Shown piece after piece: positions 1 through 9,739 of a stretch of 64,000 bases of DNA; the first letter of the stretch is position 1, and each line of letters opens with the position of its first letter. The notes under the pieces are model-generated. The model was given only the letters and a program-made list of their open reading frames with translations. It was not told the DNA's origin and did no database searches. This DNA comes from Orychophragmus violaceus (taxonomy: Eukaryota > Streptophyta > Magnoliopsida > Brassicales > Brassicaceae), in contig CM058236.1 of assembly GCA_030180135.1 (NCBI GenBank), forward strand, positions 59,361,728 through 59,425,727, in the 5' to 3' direction. A program made the translations under genes and the position numbers.

Positions 1-157
1 TAATCACGGCGCGTGAGAGATTGCCAGAAGATCCGACGGTTGCGATTTACGAGATCTAAAAATATTTGCGGAGTCCCAAGGTTTAGCAATTATGATGGCT
101 TTATAACTCTTCTCCTCGTGAACCCACTCTCCAATACTCAACCGCCAATCTTAACTC
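1..157. other. Unassigned edge sequence left of Tat-1
   Basis: No coding or repeat signal is recognised here. Tat-1 homology (minus strand) stops near position 158, just after the RNase H motif KWAIE, and the next codons no longer match the Tat-2 protein. The junction is abrupt and has no LTR, so Tat-1 lost its 3' half by deletion or rearrangement. Confidence 0.5.
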
Positions 158-1530
158 TTCGATTGCCCACTTGGCTAGCCGGCCGGATTGACTCGGACTG
201 TGGAGTATGGTTCGTATGGGCTGCGACGTCATTACCACGATGGCGTGTGACTGGAAATATGGTCGCAATTTTCTGTCTGCCATTACCACTGCAAGCGCGA
301 GCTTCTCCATTGCTGGATACCTCGTCTATGCGTCTATAAGTGTTTTCTCACGTAGTGTATGGGCTTTTGCTCATTTTGTTCCTCGCGGACTAGCACTGCG
401 CTTACCGCGGCGGGCGAAGTTGCAATATAGAGATATAACGGCTCGCCCTCCACAGGTTTAGCCAGTATTGGCGGTTCGCTGAGGTACTTTTTGAGCTCGT
501 TTAGGGCCTTCTCACAGTCCTCGTCCCATTGGAACTTTTGTTTTTCCTTAAGGAGGTTGTAGAACGGTAGGCATTTGTCTGTGGATCGAAAGATGAAACG
601 GTTCAGAACTGTTATCCGTCCTGTTAGCCTTTGTACTTCCCTCGTGTTTTTCGGGGAATGCATTTCCAGGAAGGTCGCTATCTATTTCAGATTTGCTTCG
701 ATCCCCCGTTCGGTCACTAAATACCCGAGGAATTCTCCCGACGGTACTCCGAAGGAGCACTTAGCTGGGTTGAGTTTCATCCCATACTGATTTAAGATTT
801 TTAAACACTCCCGGAGCTGTGCTATATGGTCACTCTCTTTAGAGGACTTTACTAGCATATCGTCAATGTAGACTTCCATCGACTTCCCAAGCTGATTGGC
901 GAACATTTTGTTCACCAACCTTTGGTAAGTGGCTCCGGCGTTCTTCAGCCCGAAAGGCATCACCTTATAATTGTAGGTTCCGGGATCGGTTATGAAGGCT
1001 GTTTTCTCTTGGTCCTCTGGGTTCATGAGGATTTGGTTATACCCAGAAAAAGTGTCCATGAAGGACAATAGCTCGTGTCCGGCGGTGGCCTCCACTAGAC
1101 GGTCTATATGCGGTAGTGGAAAGCTGTCTTTTGGGCATGCTTTATTTAGGTCTGTGAAGTCTATGCAGACTCTCCACTTCCCGTTTTTCTTTTTGACGAC
1201 GACCGGGTTGGCTAACCAGTCGGGGTATTTCACCTCCCTGATTGACCCGACCTTCAGTAGTCTGTCGACTTCGTCGTTCACTACCTTAGCTCGGTCTGGG
1301 CCGAGCTTACGGCGTTTCTGTTTTATCGGTTTGAACGTGGGATCTACATTCAATTCGTGCGAGGTGACATCGATGTCAATCCCTTTCATGTCCTGAGTGG
1401 ACCATGCGAACGTGTTTATGTTTTCTTTGAGAAAACTGATGAGCTCGTCCCGTATAGCTCTTGGGAGCTCCGAGCCGATGTTTACGCATCTTTCTGGGTT
1501 AGTGTCGTCGATGCAGGCTGGAACAACCAA
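158..1530 (-). pseudogene. Tat-1 reverse transcriptase and partial RNase H, broken
   Basis: This is the pol part of a Ty3/gypsy element that copies element RNA into DNA. Visible RT landmarks are NPVVVKKKNGKWR, FMDTFSGYNQI, PFGLKNAGATYQRLVN and the catalytic motif YIDDMLVK (1530 down to about 820). RNase H follows with EPLYLYIATSPAAVSAVLVR and QPIRTILHSPSQSGRL. A TAG stop near 680 replaces the Gln found at the same place in Tat-2 (CAG to TAG). A frameshift near 310-335 splits RNase H. Homology ends at about 158, so the rest of RNase H and the integrase are missing. It is non-functional. Confidence 0.85.
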
Positions 1531-1639
1531 GTCTTTGCGGGGACCTCGGACCGTCGGGTCGTTGTTGCGCTTCGTGGTCCGAGCCGCGAGTTCATCCTCT
1601 TTCTGTAATTACTATACCTGTAGTGCTTCCAACTGTTTG

Positions 1640-2129
1640 AAGAAAGTGAGGTAGCATGATCTAGAGGCTTTTTGGTCTCCGTGGATCGTTTTTGTCCCCG
1701 TAGGGGTCGGGAACTTCACACACTAGTGGTAAGTGGAAGGCACTGCCTTCATGGTGTAGATCCATGGCCTACCAAGTATCGCGTTGTACGGGGCCGGTTT
1801 GTTTCCTACTACAAACTCCATGATTTCATGTTGCCCCCCGGCGATGGACGGGAGCTTTATAGTTCCCATCGAGTAGGTGGTTTCGCCGTCGAATCCGGTT
1901 AGGGGAGTTTTCCCGCCGGTCAACATTGAGTCCTTGAATCCCATTTTTTTAAAGGCGTCGTAGAATAGGAGGTCCACCGAGCTCCTGGTATCGATCATTA
2001 CTCTTGACAGCTCGAATCCTGTTACGTCGAGCCGGATCACTAGAGCGTCGTCTTGTGGTTTATCGAGTTTGAAAGTTTCGCTTTCAAAGAAAGTTATGTG
2101 CGTGTCCGGTCCTTCGATTGGGACCATTT
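1640..2129 (-). pseudogene. Tat-1 aspartic protease fragment, split by Copia-1
   Basis: This is the retropepsin-like domain between gag and RT. The catalytic motif reads MIDTRSSVDLLFYDAF where Tat-2 has MIDTGSSVDVLFYDAF, so the conserved Gly of DTG is Arg (GGG to AGG inferred), which should inactivate it. Downstream motifs GETTYSMG and ILGRPWIY are retained. A TAG stop follows STYH where Tat-2 has STYHQ, another CAG to TAG change. The upstream part of the same reading region continues beyond Copia-1 at 9543-9740 (FISGGSKFYRNSVNSIKAHQ). Confidence 0.75.
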
Positions 2130-2767
2130 TGTTGGATCCCACTGGATCTAGGGTTTGATATATTGAATGAAAACCAACCTCGTTCTTACCTTTCTGGCAG
2201 CGGAATTGAGATGGTGAACGAGATCAGTGGAGCAACGCAAACGCCTTGCCTCTACCAGATACACACGCACGCTCGCTGGAAACGGGATGCTAGTGCCGGA
2301 TCAACGGGAATCGATTCTCTCTGGTGTGTCTACTGTTTCTGTCAAGAAAAGTGGACGGCTTAGTGTTTAGGTCGAAACTTTAGAGTTTTATTCGACCTAA
2401 ACGTGCTTAACGGGCCAGACTTAATTAAGCATTAATTCGAAAAGCCTTTTCGAAAAACCCGAACTGTGTCGACCGACACACAAGCCGTGTCGATCGACAC
2501 AACACCATTTTATCGATTATAATGTGTATTCAATACACATTAAGATGATCATTACCATAACGATCATTCCCATGTCGTAGCTTCCAGTTCGCTTAGGTGT
2601 GTGACCCTATAGGATCATATAGTATTGGCAGTAAGTCTATAACTTACAGATTGCAAGAGGCTTCTAGCAAAACATTGCAACCGCCCAGTACTATACGAAT
2701 GTCTGATCTCGACACACAACTATATCAGGAGTGAGTACAAGTGTGATTTCAGGACACAATCCCAACA
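2130..2767 (-). repeat. Copia-1 3' LTR
   Basis: 638 bp, TGTTGGATCC...CCCAACA on the plus strand, flanked on the left by TSD CATTT. It contains the palindrome pair at 2465-2500. Confidence 0.95.
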
Positions 2768-2778
2768 ATCTCCCACTT
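2768..2778 (-). promoter_or_regulatory. Copia-1 polypurine tract
   Basis: On the minus strand it reads AAGTGGGAGAT immediately before the 3' LTR. This is the expected plus-strand DNA primer and is shared with Copia-2, -3 and -4. Confidence 0.85.
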
Positions 2779-3588
2779 GTACTGGAATCACCAATTCCTA
2801 TAATCCTTTTGTCTCTATATCTCGATTTGGCATAAGGCAAGATTGGTGTCATCCTTATTCAGCCAACATCGTGTTTATCGAACTCCTGATCTCATACTGA
2901 ACATTACAAACAACTGAACTACAGTTCATTTGAGTGCGGCCACACATTCTCTCAGTATTCAATCTTCGATAGGCCCTGAGATATTTATCTCCCGTTATTC
3001 AGGAGGGACAAATTCCATCTTGTTCCATCCCTGTCTCAACGCATACTTCATGATATACCTGAACAGTGCCGTTATAGCCGCCAGTTACGGGTCGACGTTT
3101 GACAAAGTCAAAGTGTACCAATTCATATGCAAGAAAGCATGATGAACTCAGGTCTGAGGACTATACTCTATAGTCGTAATGAGAACCTCTTATGACACAG
3201 ATATAACTATCTTGTAGACTTCTCATTAGCGGGTCATGTCCGATCATATGTTTACTAACATATATCTATGTGACTGACTGCGATAATCATATCATTGGCT
3301 CCACGAAACTTAGCCAACAGTCACCTCACAATCTAGTCTCTATCGGTTGTCAGTGTCCCAATTCTACAGCCTCGACTAGGGACAAAATAATTTATTAACT
3401 TATAGGGTTTCATGATCAAGTCCTCAACTTGATGACCTATAATATGTCATAAACTTATTTGGGACCATTATTTAGATCACAATAAATAATGCTGAAATCA
3501 AATTTCATTAAAACACTTCCAAAAGAATGTTTACATGAGCATCTTATTATAACTAAAATAAAACTAAAAACTCCCACTAGAATCAAGA

Positions 3589-6500
3589 TTACATCTTAAG
3601 ATCTCTAATGCCTACAGCAGTCGTATGACTCTCATGCTTAGGCCTTGGGAGTGACTTAGTCAGAGGATCAGCGACATTCTCGTCCGTCGGGACTCGGCTG
3701 ATCTTTACATCACCTCTATTGACGATATCTCGAATTAAGTGATATCTCCTCTCCACGTGTTTGGACTTTTGGTGTGACCTTGGTTCTTTTGCTTGAGCAA
3801 TGGCTCCGTTGTTATCACAAAACAAAGCCACTGGCTCCAAGATACTAGGGACCACACCAAGTTCAGTCATGAACTTCTTGATCCAAACAGCTTCCTTTGC
3901 CGCTTCTGAAGCAGCAACATATTCAGCTTCTGTCGTGGAATCAGCTACGGTATTCTGCTTAGAGCTCTTCCAGCTCACTGCACCGCCATTTAGACAGAAG
4001 ACATATCCAGATTGTGATCGGAAATCGTCTCTGTCTGTCTGAAAACTCGCATCGGTGAATCCATTCACCACAAGTTCTTCACTTCCTCCATACACAAGAA
4101 ATTTATCCTTTGTATGTCTCAAATACTTGAGAATATTCTTGACAGCTGTCCAGTGTTCCTCACCTGGATCAGATTGGTATCTGCTCGTCATGCTTAACGC
4201 GTAAGCTACATCTGGACGAGTGCAAAGCATGGCATACATAATAGATCCTATTGCAGAAGCATAAGGAATCCTATTCATGTGCTCTCGCTCAGCCTGTGTC
4301 GCCGGACACTGCTTCTTGCTGAGACTCATGCCATGAGACACTGGTATGAAGCCCTTCTTGGAATCATGCATCTTGAATCTGTGCAACACCTTATCAATAT
4401 AAGTGTCCTGGCACAATCCAATCAGCTTGTTTGCTCTATCTCTGTAGATTCTGATCCCAAGAATGTACGCTGCTTCTCCCATGTCTTTCATGGAAAAACA
4501 ACTTCCAAGCCAAGTCTTAACAGACTGAAGTAATGGAACGTCGTTACCGAGAAGAAGTACGTCATCGACATATAGTACAAGAAAAGCAATTCCGCTCCCA
4601 CTAGTCTTCTTGTATACACATGGTTCCTCTTCGTTCTTGATAAAGCCAAATTTCTTTACTGCTTCATCAAAACGAAGATTCCAACTCCGTGATGCTTGCT
4701 TCAATCCATAAATGGATTTATGAAGTTTGCATACTTTCTTAGCGTTCTTTGGATCGACAAAACCTTCAGGTTGTGTCATGTACACATCCTCTTCCAGAAT
4801 ACCATTCAGGAATGCGGTTTTGACATCCATTTGCCAAATCTCATAATCATAATGAGCGGCAATCGCTAGAAGAATCCGAATGGATTTAAGCATAGCGACT
4901 GGGGAATAGGTTTCATCATAGTCAATACCATGAATTTGCTTGAAACCTTTTGCCACCAACCTCGCTTTGTAAATCTGTACATTGCCATCCACGTCAATCT
5001 TCTTCTTGAAGATCCATTTACACTCAATGGCTTTTACACCATTAGGTAAATTGACCAAGGACCATACTTGGTTTTCTGACATGGATGCCATTTCGGATTT
5101 AGAGGCTCCAAGCCACTTTTCGGAGTCCGGGCCCATCATAGCTTCCGTGAAGGTCGCTGGTTCGTCACTATCAATGATCATCAGATCATTTGAGTCGGTT
5201 ACGAGGAATCCGTAGTATCTCTCGGGTTCGTGACGGATCCTTCCGGATCTGCGAACTTCAGGCTCCACAGGCGCCGGTTCCACAGAACTTTGTGGGTCCA
5301 ACTGCTGCTCTTCCTCAACAGGTTGAGCAGTTTCCTGTGCATCTTGAATTTCTTCAAGATGTACTTTACTCCCACTGTTTTTCTTAGAGAGAAACTCCCT
5401 CTCAAGAAAAGAACAGTCCCGAGCAACAAATACTTTGTTCTCAGATTGGTTGTAAAAGTAGTATGCCTTGGTTTCCCTAGGATAACCAACGAAGTAGCAT
5501 TTATCTGATTTGGGTGCAAGCTTGTCGGAGATTAAACGTTTGACATAAGCCTCGCAACCCCAAATCCTTAGGAAAGACAGACTAGGAACGTTCCCAGTCC
5601 ACAGTTCATGTGGTGTCTTTTCTACTGATTTAGATGGCACTCTATTCAGTGTAAACGCAGACGTTTCTAGAGCATATCCCCAAAAGGATAGTGGAAGATT
5701 AGAATGACTCATCATAGACCGAACCATATCCAATAAAGTTCGATTTCTCCTCTCCGACACTCCATTCCATTGGGGTGTACCAGGAGGAGTGAGTTGTGAA
5801 ACGATTCCACACTCGCTCAGATAGTCGCTGAATTCTTGGCTCAAGTATTCTCCTCCGCGATCCGATCGCAGAATCTTAATACTCTTGCCAAGTTGATTCT
5901 GTACTTCATTCTTGAATTCCTTGAATCTATCAAAGGATTCTGACTTGTGTCTCATCAAATAGACATAGCCATACCTACTGAAATCATCAGTAAAGGTAAT
6001 AAAGTACTTAAAGTTTCCTCTGGCAGCAGTACTCATTGGCCCACATACATCAGTATGAACAAGGCCCAATAAATCACTGGCCCTTTCATTTGGTTTGTTG
6101 AAAGGGGCTCTAGCCATTTTGCCCACCAAACAAGACTCGCATTTCTCACATGATTCAAAATCAAATGAGCCCAGAAGCCCATTTCGATGGAGCCTCTGGA
6201 TGCGTTTCTCATTGATATGGCCCAAACGACAATGCCATAAGAAAGTCGGGTTTTCGTCATTGGACTTAAACCTCTTTGTATTTATGTTAAAGACAGGCAT
6301 TTCTTGGTTTAATATATATAACCCATTATCTAATGGGGCACTACCATAATAATTACCATCACGATTAAAAGAACAAACTTTATTCTTAACAGCAAAATCA
6401 AAACCTTCCAAATCCAAAACGGAAACTGAAATTATGTTTCTGCTAATCGCAGGTACATAGTAGCAATTATTCAAAATTAAAACCATGCCCGAAGGTAAAG

Positions 6501-7554
6501 ACAACTCGTAGGTGCCTACGGCCAGTGCAGCAACCTTAGCTCCATTCCCGACTCGTAGCTCTACTTGTCCTTTCTTGAGCGTCCTACTGTTTCTTAGTGC
6601 CTGCACATCAGTACAAATATGAGCTCCGCAGCCGGTATCCAATACCCACGACGTAGAACGAGAAGATATAATACCAAGTTCGATAACATAAATACCTGAG
6701 TCAGACGCATCATACGTCTTCTTCAGTTTCTTGTAATCTTCCTTGAACTTCTTGCAGTCTCTTTTCCAATGCCCCAACTGCTTGCAGTAGTTGCACTTAT
6801 CCTCAGCAGAAGGCCCGGATTTGGGCTTGGGCTTGGGCTTGTCTTGACTTTCAGTCTCGACAACCTGGGCCTTTCCCTTATCCTTCTTAGGTTTCTTAAA
6901 CCTTTTACCCCCTTGTACCATCAGGACACTGGGAGTAGCCTTCTTGAGATTCGGTTCTGCTGTCTTCAACATACCGTGCAAGTCATTCAATGTCTTAGTC
7001 ATGTTTTGCATATTGTAGTTCATGATGAACTGATCAAAACACGACGGCAAAGACTGCAGAATCATGTCAGTGGCTAGCTCCTGGCTAATGGCACAGTCCA
7101 GTTTCCCCAGGTTATCAATGTAACCCATCATTTTAAGGACATGAGGACTTACTGGACTGTCCTTAGCCAGCTTGCAATCCATGAGAGATTTAACCGTCTG
7201 GTATCTCTCTGTGCGAGCTTGCTCCTGAAACAAAGCTTTCAGGCTGTTAATCATCTCAATGGGTGACAACACGTTCTCATATTGCTTCTGCAGCTCAGAG
7301 TTCATAGTCACCTGCATTAGACAATTAACATCTTTGACATCCGCTGAATGCTTATCCCAAGCATTCTTTTCTGTCTGCGGAGCATTGGAACGTGGCCTCT
7401 CGGGGAGAACTCTTTCAAGGACATATTCCTTGTTCTCCTGCCTGAGAACTATTCTCAGGTTCCGATACCATTCCAAGAAATTAGATCCATTTAACTTGTC
7501 CTTCTCAAGGACGGATCTTAGTGAGAAAGTGTTGATGTGATTTGAGACAGACAT
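3589..7554 (-). CDS. Copia-1 Gag-Pol polyprotein, 1321 aa
   Basis: A single ATG-to-TAA frame encodes all proteins of a Ty1/copia element. In order: Gag with LNGSNFLEWYRNLR near residue 25; zinc knuckle CNYCKQLGHWKRDC near 254; protease WVLDTGCGAHIC near 302; integrase zinc region LWHCRLGHIN near 438; integrase core with HTDVCGP (about 501), LRSDRGGEY and WNGVSERRNRT (about 590); reverse transcriptase from KWIFKKKIDVDG (about 845) with YVDDVLLLGND near 995; RNase H near 1170-1230 with TDASFQ and STTEAEYVA. It ends normally with VADPLTKSLPRPKH and a short tail. No stop or frameshift is seen and length is normal for the family. It is the best candidate in the window for a working autonomous source. 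Confidence 0.95.
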   Translation of the reverse strand: MSVSNHINTFSLRSVLEKDKLNGSNFLEWYRNLRIVLRQENKEYVLERVLPERPRSNAPQTEKNAWDKHSADVKDVNCLMQVTMNSELQKQYENVLSPIEMINSLKALFQEQARTERYQTVKSLMDCKLAKDSPVSPHVLKMMGYIDNLGKLDCAISQELATDMILQSLPSCFDQFIMNYNMQNMTKTLNDLHGMLKTAEPNLKKATPSVLMVQGGKRFKKPKKDKGKAQVVETESQDKPKPKPKSGPSAEDKCNYCKQLGHWKRDCKKFKEDYKKLKKTYDASDSGIYVIELGIISSRSTSWVLDTGCGAHICTDVQALRNSRTLKKGQVELRVGNGAKVAALAVGTYELSLPSGMVLILNNCYYVPAISRNIISVSVLDLEGFDFAVKNKVCSFNRDGNYYGSAPLDNGLYILNQEMPVFNINTKRFKSNDENPTFLWHCRLGHINEKRIQRLHRNGLLGSFDFESCEKCESCLVGKMARAPFNKPNERASDLLGLVHTDVCGPMSTAARGNFKYFITFTDDFSRYGYVYLMRHKSESFDRFKEFKNEVQNQLGKSIKILRSDRGGEYLSQEFSDYLSECGIVSQLTPPGTPQWNGVSERRNRTLLDMVRSMMSHSNLPLSFWGYALETSAFTLNRVPSKSVEKTPHELWTGNVPSLSFLRIWGCEAYVKRLISDKLAPKSDKCYFVGYPRETKAYYFYNQSENKVFVARDCSFLEREFLSKKNSGSKVHLEEIQDAQETAQPVEEEQQLDPQSSVEPAPVEPEVRRSGRIRHEPERYYGFLVTDSNDLMIIDSDEPATFTEAMMGPDSEKWLGASKSEMASMSENQVWSLVNLPNGVKAIECKWIFKKKIDVDGNVQIYKARLVAKGFKQIHGIDYDETYSPVAMLKSIRILLAIAAHYDYEIWQMDVKTAFLNGILEEDVYMTQPEGFVDPKNAKKVCKLHKSIYGLKQASRSWNLRFDEAVKKFGFIKNEEEPCVYKKTSGSGIAFLVLYVDDVLLLGNDVPLLQSVKTWLGSCFSMKDMGEAAYILGIRIYRDRANKLIGLCQDTYIDKVLHRFKMHDSKKGFIPVSHGMSLSKKQCPATQAEREHMNRIPYASAIGSIMYAMLCTRPDVAYALSMTSRYQSDPGEEHWTAVKNILKYLRHTKDKFLVYGGSEELVVNGFTDASFQTDRDDFRSQSGYVFCLNGGAVSWKSSKQNTVADSTTEAEYVAASEAAKEAVWIKKFMTELGVVPSILEPVALFCDNNGAIAQAKEPRSHQKSKHVERRYHLIRDIVNRGDVKISRVPTDENVADPLTKSLPRPKHESHTTAVGIRDLKM

Positions 7555-8194
7555 AGCTGCAATTAAAAGAGGTAAAGGTTTTAGTTATAATGCTCAAGGA
7601 AATGAGAAATCTTATCTAATAAGAAAACTCGCATTGTATTCATAACTATGTTTCCTCATATGAATACAATGAACCAAGATCCTCAGATCACCAAAATTCG
7701 AGTGGACGACTCGCCATCACCCAAACTTTAGTCATCCAGGTAAGCAAATCATTGCTAATTGTACCCAGTACAACTCTTGGTCGCAGATAAGACAATCCAT
7801 GTCATATCCACTCCGATGTCTCTGGGCCCAGAACTTCTGATGGCCCAGTCAAGTAAACCAATCTCTTCGGTCTTGTGATCATTGACAGTCGCACTGCAAG
7901 TCTATCAATGATCACCTGCCTTACTCATGTAGCTGTGGATACCAAGGACTCCAAGACTATCCAATCAGCGAAACGAGTCTTGACAGTAGACAAGATCGGG
8001 CAAGACATCAAGATCACTTGATATTTAGTTGAGGAAAAGAACCGATTTATCTTGATGCATATCCAATATACATTCAAGGATTTATTTATTTATTTAAAAC
8101 ATTATGTTTATTTAGTTTCGATTCATCTACAACTTTTAGGATTAAATTGTTCTGGTATATGCAAATATGTAGTCCAACTAGCATGTCTGCGAGC
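7555..8194 (-). other. Copia-1 leader, gag-proximal part
   Basis: Non-coding leader between the palindrome array and the Gag start. It matches the equivalent leader of Copia-2 (20641-21283), including a stretch whose minus-strand sense reads CAAGATCGGGCAAGACATC in reverse. No open frame or other function is recognised. Confidence 0.6.
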
Positions 8195-8744
8195 ATTGTA
8201 TCGATCGACGCCAACCATTGGTATCGATCGATGCAATCAAATTTAAACCGCTCTTCGATAACCGGTCTAACCGAATCGAATTTACATAACCGATTCAATC
8301 CAATTAAACCAGTTCGGTTTAATAGTCCATGTCGATCGTCACACACTGTGTGTCGATCGATATGACCAAACCAGAACCAATTTGGTTAATCAAAATTAAC
8401 CTAGCGATACAACCTGTTCAATCCAATTGAACCGGTCTATCAACTTTCTTTGCCTGTGTCGACCGACACACCCAGTGTATCGATCGACGCAGCAGGATTA
8501 CGGGTACTCGATCTCAGATCGAAACCCTAAAATTATTTACGGATTTTCGCTTTGTGTCGACCGACACACGCTTTGTGTCGATCGACACTTTGCGACAAAC
8601 CCTAAATTTTATTACGAGTTTTCGCTCTGTGTCGACCGACACACGCTTTGTGTCGATCGACACCGTGCGACAACCCTAAAAATTTTAACGCGTTCTGCCG
8701 CGGCGTGTCGACCGACACACGCTTTGTGTCGATCGACACAGTGC
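8195..8744 (-). repeat. Copia-1 leader array of paired palindromes
   Basis: Six pairs of a palindromic motif lie in the leader between primer site and gag: about 8195-8240, 8328-8365, 8453-8492, 8551-8593, 8626-8668 and 8703-8744. In the element's sense strand each pair is typically TGTGTCGATCGACACA followed after about 5 nt by TGTGTCGGTCGACACA. The cores are usually 21 bp apart. The same pair occurs once in each LTR. The two halves are complementary, so the RNA can fold into a hairpin. Role unknown; packaging, dimerisation or protein binding are possibilities. Confidence 0.85.
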
Positions 8745-8886
8745 GTTTTCATCAATTCTTCGTCTTTTCAACAGGAACAAAACCGAGAATATAACATGAA
8801 AACACGATTTGAACATGCAAAAATCAATTCAACAACATCAGGATTCGAATTATTTTGCATCAAATTCAATAGCTAAACCCTAACAT

Positions 8887-8898
8887 GCTCTGATACCA
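8887..8898 (-). promoter_or_regulatory. Copia-1 primer-binding site (initiator-Met tRNA)
   Basis: The minus strand reads TGGTATCAGAGC one base inside the 5' LTR. This is the standard plant site complementary to the 3' end of initiator methionine tRNA. Confidence 0.95.
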
Positions 8899-8899
8899 C

Positions 8900-9537
8900 T
8901 GTTGGATCCCACTGGATCTAGGGTTTGATATATTGAATGAAAACCAACCTCGTTCTTACCTTTCTGGCAGCGGAATTGAGATGGTGAACGAGATCAGTGG
9001 AGCAACGCAAACGCCTTGCCTCTACCAGATACACACGCACGCTCGCTGGAAACGGGATGCTAGTGCCGGATCAACGGGAATCGATTCTCTCTGGTGTGTC
9101 TACTGTTTCTGTCAAGAAAAGTGGACGGCTTAGTGTTTAGGTCGAAACTTTAGAGTTTTATTCGACCTAAACGTGCTTAACGGGCCAGACTTAATTAAGC
9201 CTTAATTCGAAAAGCCTTTTCGAAAAACCCGAACTGTGTCGACCGACACACAAGCCGTGTCGATCGACACAACACCATTTTATCGATTATAATGTGTATT
9301 CAATACACATTAAGATGATCATTACCATAACGATCATTCCCATGTCGTAGCTTCCAGTTCGCTTAGGTGTGTGACCCTATAGGATCATATAATATTGGCA
9401 GTAAGTCTATAACTTACAGATTGCAAGAGGCTTCTAGCAAAACATTGCAACCGCCCAGTACTATACGAATGTCTGATCTCGGCACACAACTATATCAGGA
9501 GTGAGTACAAGTGTGATTTCAGGACACCATCCCAACA
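8900..9537 (-). repeat. Copia-1 5' LTR
   Basis: 638 bp copy of the LTR at 2130-2767 with about four differences. The palindrome pair is at 9235-9270. TSD CATTT follows at 9538-9542. Confidence 0.95.
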
Positions 9538-9739
9538 CATTTCTCTGGCTTCGGTTGCGACTCGTCTTTGGTGAGCTTTGATCGAGTTGACCGAGTTACG
9601 GTAGAATTTCGAACCTCCCGATATGAAATTTATCGTTTTGGGGAGATTCCAGCCGCATAGTCCGAGTTTGGGCAAGCACTGGTTGGCTGGTTTCTTAGGA
9701 GCTGGGGGTCGCGTGACGACTGACTTCATCGATCCCCCG

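Larger units (their letters stand above)
2130..9537 (-). mobile_element. Copia-1: complete Ty1/copia element with intact polyprotein
   Basis: A 7408 bp LTR retrotransposon on the minus strand. It has two 638 bp LTRs starting TG and ending CA, a primer site matching initiator-Met tRNA (TGGTATCAGAGC, 8887-8898), a purine tract beside the 3' LTR and one uninterrupted 1321-aa Gag-Pol frame. The TSD CATTT is perfect (2125-2129 and 9538-9542), and the insertion lies in the Tat-1 protease region. By eye the LTRs differ at 4 of 638 positions, indicating a recent insertion. All parts needed for autonomous movement appear present. The lineage within Ty1/copia was not determined. Confidence 0.95.

Noticed and set aside
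1..60. First bases of the window as the other end of the CACTA element at 12254-12382
   Set aside because: Only a short match (TAATCAC) was seen, no CACTA terminus is present, and the Tat-1 left junction has no LTR to support it.
4982..5508. Plus-strand open frames within Copia-1 (and the same within Copia-2 on the minus strand)
   Set aside because: They are reverse-strand shadows of the conserved polyprotein, repeated identically in both copies.
8195..8744. CRISPR-like array of repeats
   Set aside because: The repeats are palindrome pairs in a plant retrotransposon leader, the intervals are themselves related in sequence, and there are no cas genes. It is an element feature.
8427..8876. 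Open frame with repeated SLCVDRHTLCVDRH as a protein
   Set aside because: It is the translation of the palindrome array on the strand opposite to Copia-1, with no start context or homology. It is a shadow of the repeats.
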